Shown here: positions 61,587 to 64,000 of the stretch, piece by piece | Layout of the letters: every line of letters begins with the position of its first letter | Position numbering within the stretch: the first letter of the stretch is position 1 | Assembly (NCBI RefSeq): GCF_011046485.1 | Contig: NZ_CP049256.1 | Location: 3,162,001 to 3,226,000 of the forward strand | Direction of reading: 5' to 3' | Length of the DNA stretch: 64,000 nucleotides | Source: Microbacterium sp. 4R-513 | GTDB lineage: Bacteria > Actinomycetota > Actinomycetes > Actinomycetales > Microbacteriaceae | The notes under the pieces: generated by a model | What the model saw: only the letters and a program-made list of their open reading frames with translations | The model's database searches: none | What the model was told of the DNA's origin: nothing | Program-made: the position numbers and the translations under genes

Positions 61587-62369
61587 TCAGTCGACGCCGA
61601 GGAACGAGCGGTCCGTCAGGATGATCGGCCCGGACTCGGTGATCGCGACGGTGTGCTCGGAGTGGGCTCCCCGGGAGCCGTCGGCGCTGCGCAGCGTCCA
61701 GCCGTCCGGGTCGGTGACCAGCTCGTCGGTCGTTCCGAGGAACCACGGCTCGAGGGCCACGACGAGCCCGGCTCGCAGCGGGTACCCGCGATTGGGTTTG
61801 CCGTCGTTCGGCACGTGCGGGTCGCCGTGCATGATCCGGCCGACGCCGTGCCCGCCGAAGTCCGTGTTGATGCGATAGCCGTCGGCGTGGGCGACCTCGG
61901 CGATCGAGTGCGAGATGTCGCCGATGCGGTTGCCGACGACGGCGGCCTGGATCGCGGCATCCAGCGCCCGCTCCGTCGTATCGATGAGCGCGAGGTCCTC
62001 GTCGCGCGGCGTCCCCACGACGAACGACACGGCGGAGTCCGCCACCCAGCCGTCGATCGAGACTGCGAAGTCGAGCGAGACGAGGTCGCCGTCGCGGATC
62101 GCGTAGTCGAACGGCAGGCCGTGAAGCACGGCGTCGTTGATCGACGTGCAGATGACCTTGCCGAACGGGCTCGCGCCGAATGAGGGGTGGTAGTCGATGT
62201 AGCAGGACTCGGCACCCGCTCGGCGGATGAGCTCGTGCGCGCGGCGATCGATCGCCAGGAGGTTGGTCCCGACCTTCGTCTCGTCGCGCAGCGTCGCGAG
62301 CGTCTCGGCCACGAATCGCCCCGCCGGTCGCATGGCCTCGATCTCGGCGGGTGTGCGCAGCTCGATCAT
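61587..62369 (-). CDS. map: Methionine aminopeptidase, type I
   Basis: This cytoplasmic enzyme removes the initiator methionine. The 260-residue protein has the five metal ligands of the pita-bread fold in order: Asp in DLVSLDFAVSIDG and in VADSAVSF, His in GGHGVGRIMHGDP, Glu in VVALEPWFLG, and Glu in GAHSEHTVAI. There is no N-terminal zinc-finger or SH3-like extension, though some Actinobacteria have a second, longer copy. ATG 62369 with AGGAG upstream is the start. It is convergent with treZ and divergent from the small membrane protein. Confidence 0.95.
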   Translation of the reverse strand: MIELRTPAEIEAMRPAGRFVAETLATLRDETKVGTNLLAIDRRAHELIRRAGAESCYIDYHPSFGASPFGKVICTSINDAVLHGLPFDYAIRDGDLVSLDFAVSIDGWVADSAVSFVVGTPRDEDLALIDTTERALDAAIQAAVVGNRIGDISHSIAEVAHADGYRINTDFGGHGVGRIMHGDPHVPNDGKPNRGYPLRAGLVVALEPWFLGTTDELVTDPDGWTLRSADGSRGAHSEHTVAITESGPIILTDRSFLGVD

Positions 62370-62472
62370 CGTGCTCCTCTCAACCTGCCCATTCTGTCGG
62401 ATGCACCGACCCGGTCGCTGGGAGGATGCCCCGGGGACGCGCCGACCCGGTTCCCCCCAGGGGCGATCGGCG

Positions 62473-62478
62473 TACCAT
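62473..62478 (+). promoter_or_regulatory. -10 element for the small membrane protein gene
   Basis: TACCAT ends 7 bases before ATG 62486 with no Shine-Dalgarno site, predicting a leaderless mRNA. Confidence 0.45.
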
Positions 62479-62485
62479 CAGTGCC

Positions 62486-63001
62486 ATGTGGCTGCGTCGC
62501 GGGTTCTACAGCTGGCTCTTCCCGGCTGCGTTCCTCCTGCCGCTGTGGCTGCTCGTGGGGTGGGCCGTCTTCAACGCCGGAGGATGGGCGTTCCTGTGGG
62601 TGCTGTTCCTCGCGATCCCGGCCGTCTTCATCGGACAGCTCGTCCTGACGCTCCTCGTCCGGGCGCGGGGCACCGTCCGCGCCGAGCGGGCGGTCTCGTG
62701 GTGGGACGTGCTGGGCTTCACGGTCTGGCACCTGCTGATCATCTCGCTGGGCTTCTTCAACCAGGCGTGGTGGGCACCCGTCATGGTGGTCACGATCCTC
62801 GCCGGCGTGGGTCTGTTCTGGCTGACGCTGTGGCAGCTCTGGCGCGAGGCGCGGCCGTCGAGCATGGTGATGTACACGACCGAGGGCGTCGCGTACCTCT
62901 CTCCGCAGGCGGCTCGGGATGCCTCGGCCTCCGCCCCGCAGGCGCACAGCCCCGACGACGTCTTCGTCATCGCCGAGAAGCGCGAGCCCGAGTCGCGCTG
63001 A
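62486..63001 (+). CDS. Hypothetical four-helix membrane protein
   Basis: The 171-residue protein has hydrophobic helices at about residues 8-28, 33-55, 72-92 and 98-118 (WSWLFPAAFLL-type and MVVTILAGVGLFWLTLW segments). A cytoplasmic C-terminal tail (MVMYTTEGVAYLSPQ, then HSPDDVFVIAEKRE) follows. Aromatic-rich helices and positive loops indicate a genuine membrane protein. I do not recognise a family, though members of this shape are conserved in Microbacteriaceae near map or rplS from memory. It has no catalytic motif. Start ATG 62486 follows the -10 element at 62473-62478. Confidence 0.75.
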   Translation: MWLRRGFYSWLFPAAFLLPLWLLVGWAVFNAGGWAFLWVLFLAIPAVFIGQLVLTLLVRARGTVRAERAVSWWDVLGFTVWHLLIISLGFFNQAWWAPVMVVTILAGVGLFWLTLWQLWREARPSSMVMYTTEGVAYLSPQAARDASASAPQAHSPDDVFVIAEKREPESR

Positions 63002-63010
63002 CCCCGCGTT

Positions 63011-63039
63011 TTGGCGGGCTCCGTCATCCGTGGCAGAAT
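63011..63039 (+). promoter_or_regulatory. rplS promoter
   Basis: TTGGCG (63011-63016), a 17-bp spacer and CAGAAT (63034-63039) put the transcription start near 63046, leaving a leader of about 128 bases before rplS. Confidence 0.6.
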
Positions 63040-63045
63040 GGTTGT

Positions 63046-63173
63046 TTGTGCCCTGACCCGGCTCTGCCTCAGGGGAGCCCGCCGTGCGAAGCGATTCATG
63101 CGGCCTCGGGCACACGACATCCTTTTCCCCTTTTTTCGCGGTCGACCTGTGGCGGCCGCAGGAAGTGACGATC
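63046..63173 (+). promoter_or_regulatory. Structured rplS leader, possible L19 autoregulatory RNA
   Basis: A 7-bp closing helix TGTGCCC/GGGCACA (63047-63053 with 63108-63114) begins at the predicted RNA 5' end. It encloses a GGCTC/GAGCC hairpin and a GC-rich arm. A pyrimidine-rich stretch (63119-63136) separates it from the GGAAG ribosome site. Leaders that bind L19 are known in other phyla; similarity to those cannot be judged by eye. Confidence 0.4.
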
Positions 63174-63521
63174 ATGCAGATCCTCGACGCCGTCGATGCG
63201 GCCTCGCTCCGCTCCGACATCCCCGCCTTCGCACCCGGCGACACAGTGAAGGTGCACGTCAACATCACCGAGGGCAACCGCTCCCGCATCCAGGTCTTCC
63301 AAGGCGTCGTCATCGGCCGCTCGGGCGACGGCGTGCGCGAGACCTTCACGGTCCGCAAGATCAGCTTCCAGGTCGGCGTGGAGCGCACCTTCCCGGTGCA
63401 CAGCCCGGTCATCGACCACATCGAGATCGTGACTCGCGGTGACGTCCGTCGCGCGAAGCTCTACTACCTGCGCAACCTCCGTGGCAAGAAGGCCAAGATC
63501 AAGGAGAAGCGCGAGAACTGA
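63174..63521 (+). CDS. rplS: 50S ribosomal protein L19
   Basis: L19 sits at the subunit interface of the large subunit. The 115-residue protein begins [19 protein letters not shown] and has [48 protein letters not shown] and a basic end [17 protein letters not shown], all invariant L19 blocks. ATG 63174 has AGGAAG 7 bases upstream; longer upstream reading is the leader RNA. lepB follows 165 bp later, as in other Actinobacteria, but trmD, which usually precedes it, is 19.6 kb away. Confidence 0.96.
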   Translation: MQILDAVDAASLRSDIPAFAPGDTVKVHVNITEGNRSRIQVFQGVVIGRSGDGVRETFTVRKISFQVGVERTFPVHSPVIDHIEIVTRGDVRRAKLYYLRNLRGKKAKIKEKREN

Positions 63522-63533
63522 GTTCTCCCGTTC

Positions 63534-63562
63534 GATGCCCCGAGCCTCAGGCCCGGGGCATC
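63534..63562 (+). terminator. Hairpin after rplS
   Basis: GATGCCCCG (63534-63542) pairs with CGGGGCATC (63554-63562) around an 11-base loop, 12 bp after the rplS stop. There is no T-run, so it may only attenuate transcription into lepB. Confidence 0.5.
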
Positions 63563-63685
63563 GTCATCTCCGGAGTGTGACGCGGACATCGAAGATGACG
63601 CGTCTGGCGGCCGAGCACGTCGGAGTATGCGACCCTTGAGAAGACGGCCCACCGATCTCCCCGGCGAGCCCGGTGAAGGACCCAC

Positions 63686-64000
63686 ATGACGACCGAGCAG
63701 ACGGCCTCCGCGGAGCCGGTTCCCACGCCTGATTCGTCCTCCGGCACGGATCAGCGCCGCCGCGGATGGCTCTACTTCCTTCGCGATGTCGTCATCATCG
63801 TGCTCGTCGCGGTCCTCGTCTCGTTCCTCGTCAAGACGTTCGTCGTGCGGTCGTTCTACATCCCCTCCGGGTCGATGGAAGACACGCTGCTCGTCAACGA
63901 CCGCATCCTCGTCGACGAGATCACCCCGCGCTTCGGCGGGTACGACCGCGGCGAGATCGTCGTGTTCCGCGACCCCGGTGGATGGCTGCCTCCTGCACCC
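63686..64000 (+). CDS. lepB: Signal peptidase I, N-terminal part (3' end outside window)
   Basis: LepB removes signal peptides on the outer face of the membrane. The visible 105 residues comprise a cytoplasmic Ser/Thr/Pro-rich tail and a membrane anchor (DVVIIVLVAVLVSFLVKTFV, about 34-53). The catalytic serine lies in YIPSGSMEDTLLVNDRI (box B), and YDRGEIVVFRDP (box C) follows. The catalytic lysine lies beyond the window. ATG 63686 has GAAGGA 8 bases upstream. It keeps the conserved rplS-lepB order. Confidence 0.93.
   Translation, partial: MTTEQTASAEPVPTPDSSSGTDQRRRGWLYFLRDVVIIVLVAVLVSFLVKTFVVRSFYIPSGSMEDTLLVNDRILVDEITPRFGGYDRGEIVVFRDPGGWLPPAP

Overview
The window is one contiguous stretch of a very GC-rich (about 70% by eye) actinobacterial chromosome. 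Frequent GTG starts, 4-base stop/start overlaps, DUF3515 and DUF177 proteins, an NnaR-type HemD regulator, TreY/TreZ and the gene order around rnc-mutM-smc-ftsY-ffh-rpsP all fit the family Microbacteriaceae. Microbacterium is my best guess at genus (inference, not tested by search). I see no rRNA, CRISPR array, prophage or insertion sequence. There is one tRNA.

Layout. 1-1,081: end of a fructose PTS permease and HPr. 1,140-4,163: metallo-hydrolase, tRNA-Glu, a small unknown protein, and an ECF sigma factor coupled to a DUF4349 membrane protein. 4,306-5,506: Mn riboswitch and TerC exporter. 5,542-7,730: leuCD behind a leucine-rich leader peptide with three mutually exclusive helices. 7,814-13,581: murA, plsC, gpsA, ddl, DUF3515 lipoprotein and thiL (envelope and cofactor synthesis). 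13,551-19,432: rsmD, recG, coaD, DUF177, rpmF, rnc, mutM. 19,496-22,354: a minus-strand block with a strong promoter, a 38-residue peptide, an 87-residue protein and two tandem two-domain GNAT acetyltransferases. 22,517-28,654: smc, lipoprotein, ftsY, DUF2004, Pyr_excise-like protein. 28,691-31,458: lipBA diverging from a TetR-VOC fusion. 31,491-36,949: ffh, DUF559 protein, carboxylate-amine ligase, rpsP, khpA, rimM.

36,950-53,387: nitrate assimilation. A single-chain nitrate reductase/flavoprotein reductase, a NarK transporter and an operon nirB-nirD-cysG-nnaR-cbiX work together: nitrate uptake, reduction to nitrite, reduction to ammonium, and supply of siroheme. GlnR-like boxes with 11-bp phasing precede all three transcription units. 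trmD and a giant sortase-anchored surface protein lie among these genes. 53,663-61,530: pyruvate kinase and glgX-treY-treZ (alpha-glucan to trehalose). 61,587-64,000: map, a small membrane protein, rplS and the start of lepB. The usual rpsP-khpA-rimM-trmD-rplS-lepB group is thus split by two metabolic insertions.

Quality warning. Five genes expected to be intact (leuC, ddl, thiL, rpmF, trmD) each carry exactly one extra base in a G or C run. This looks like sequencing error rather than decay, and the coordinates given for them span the shift.
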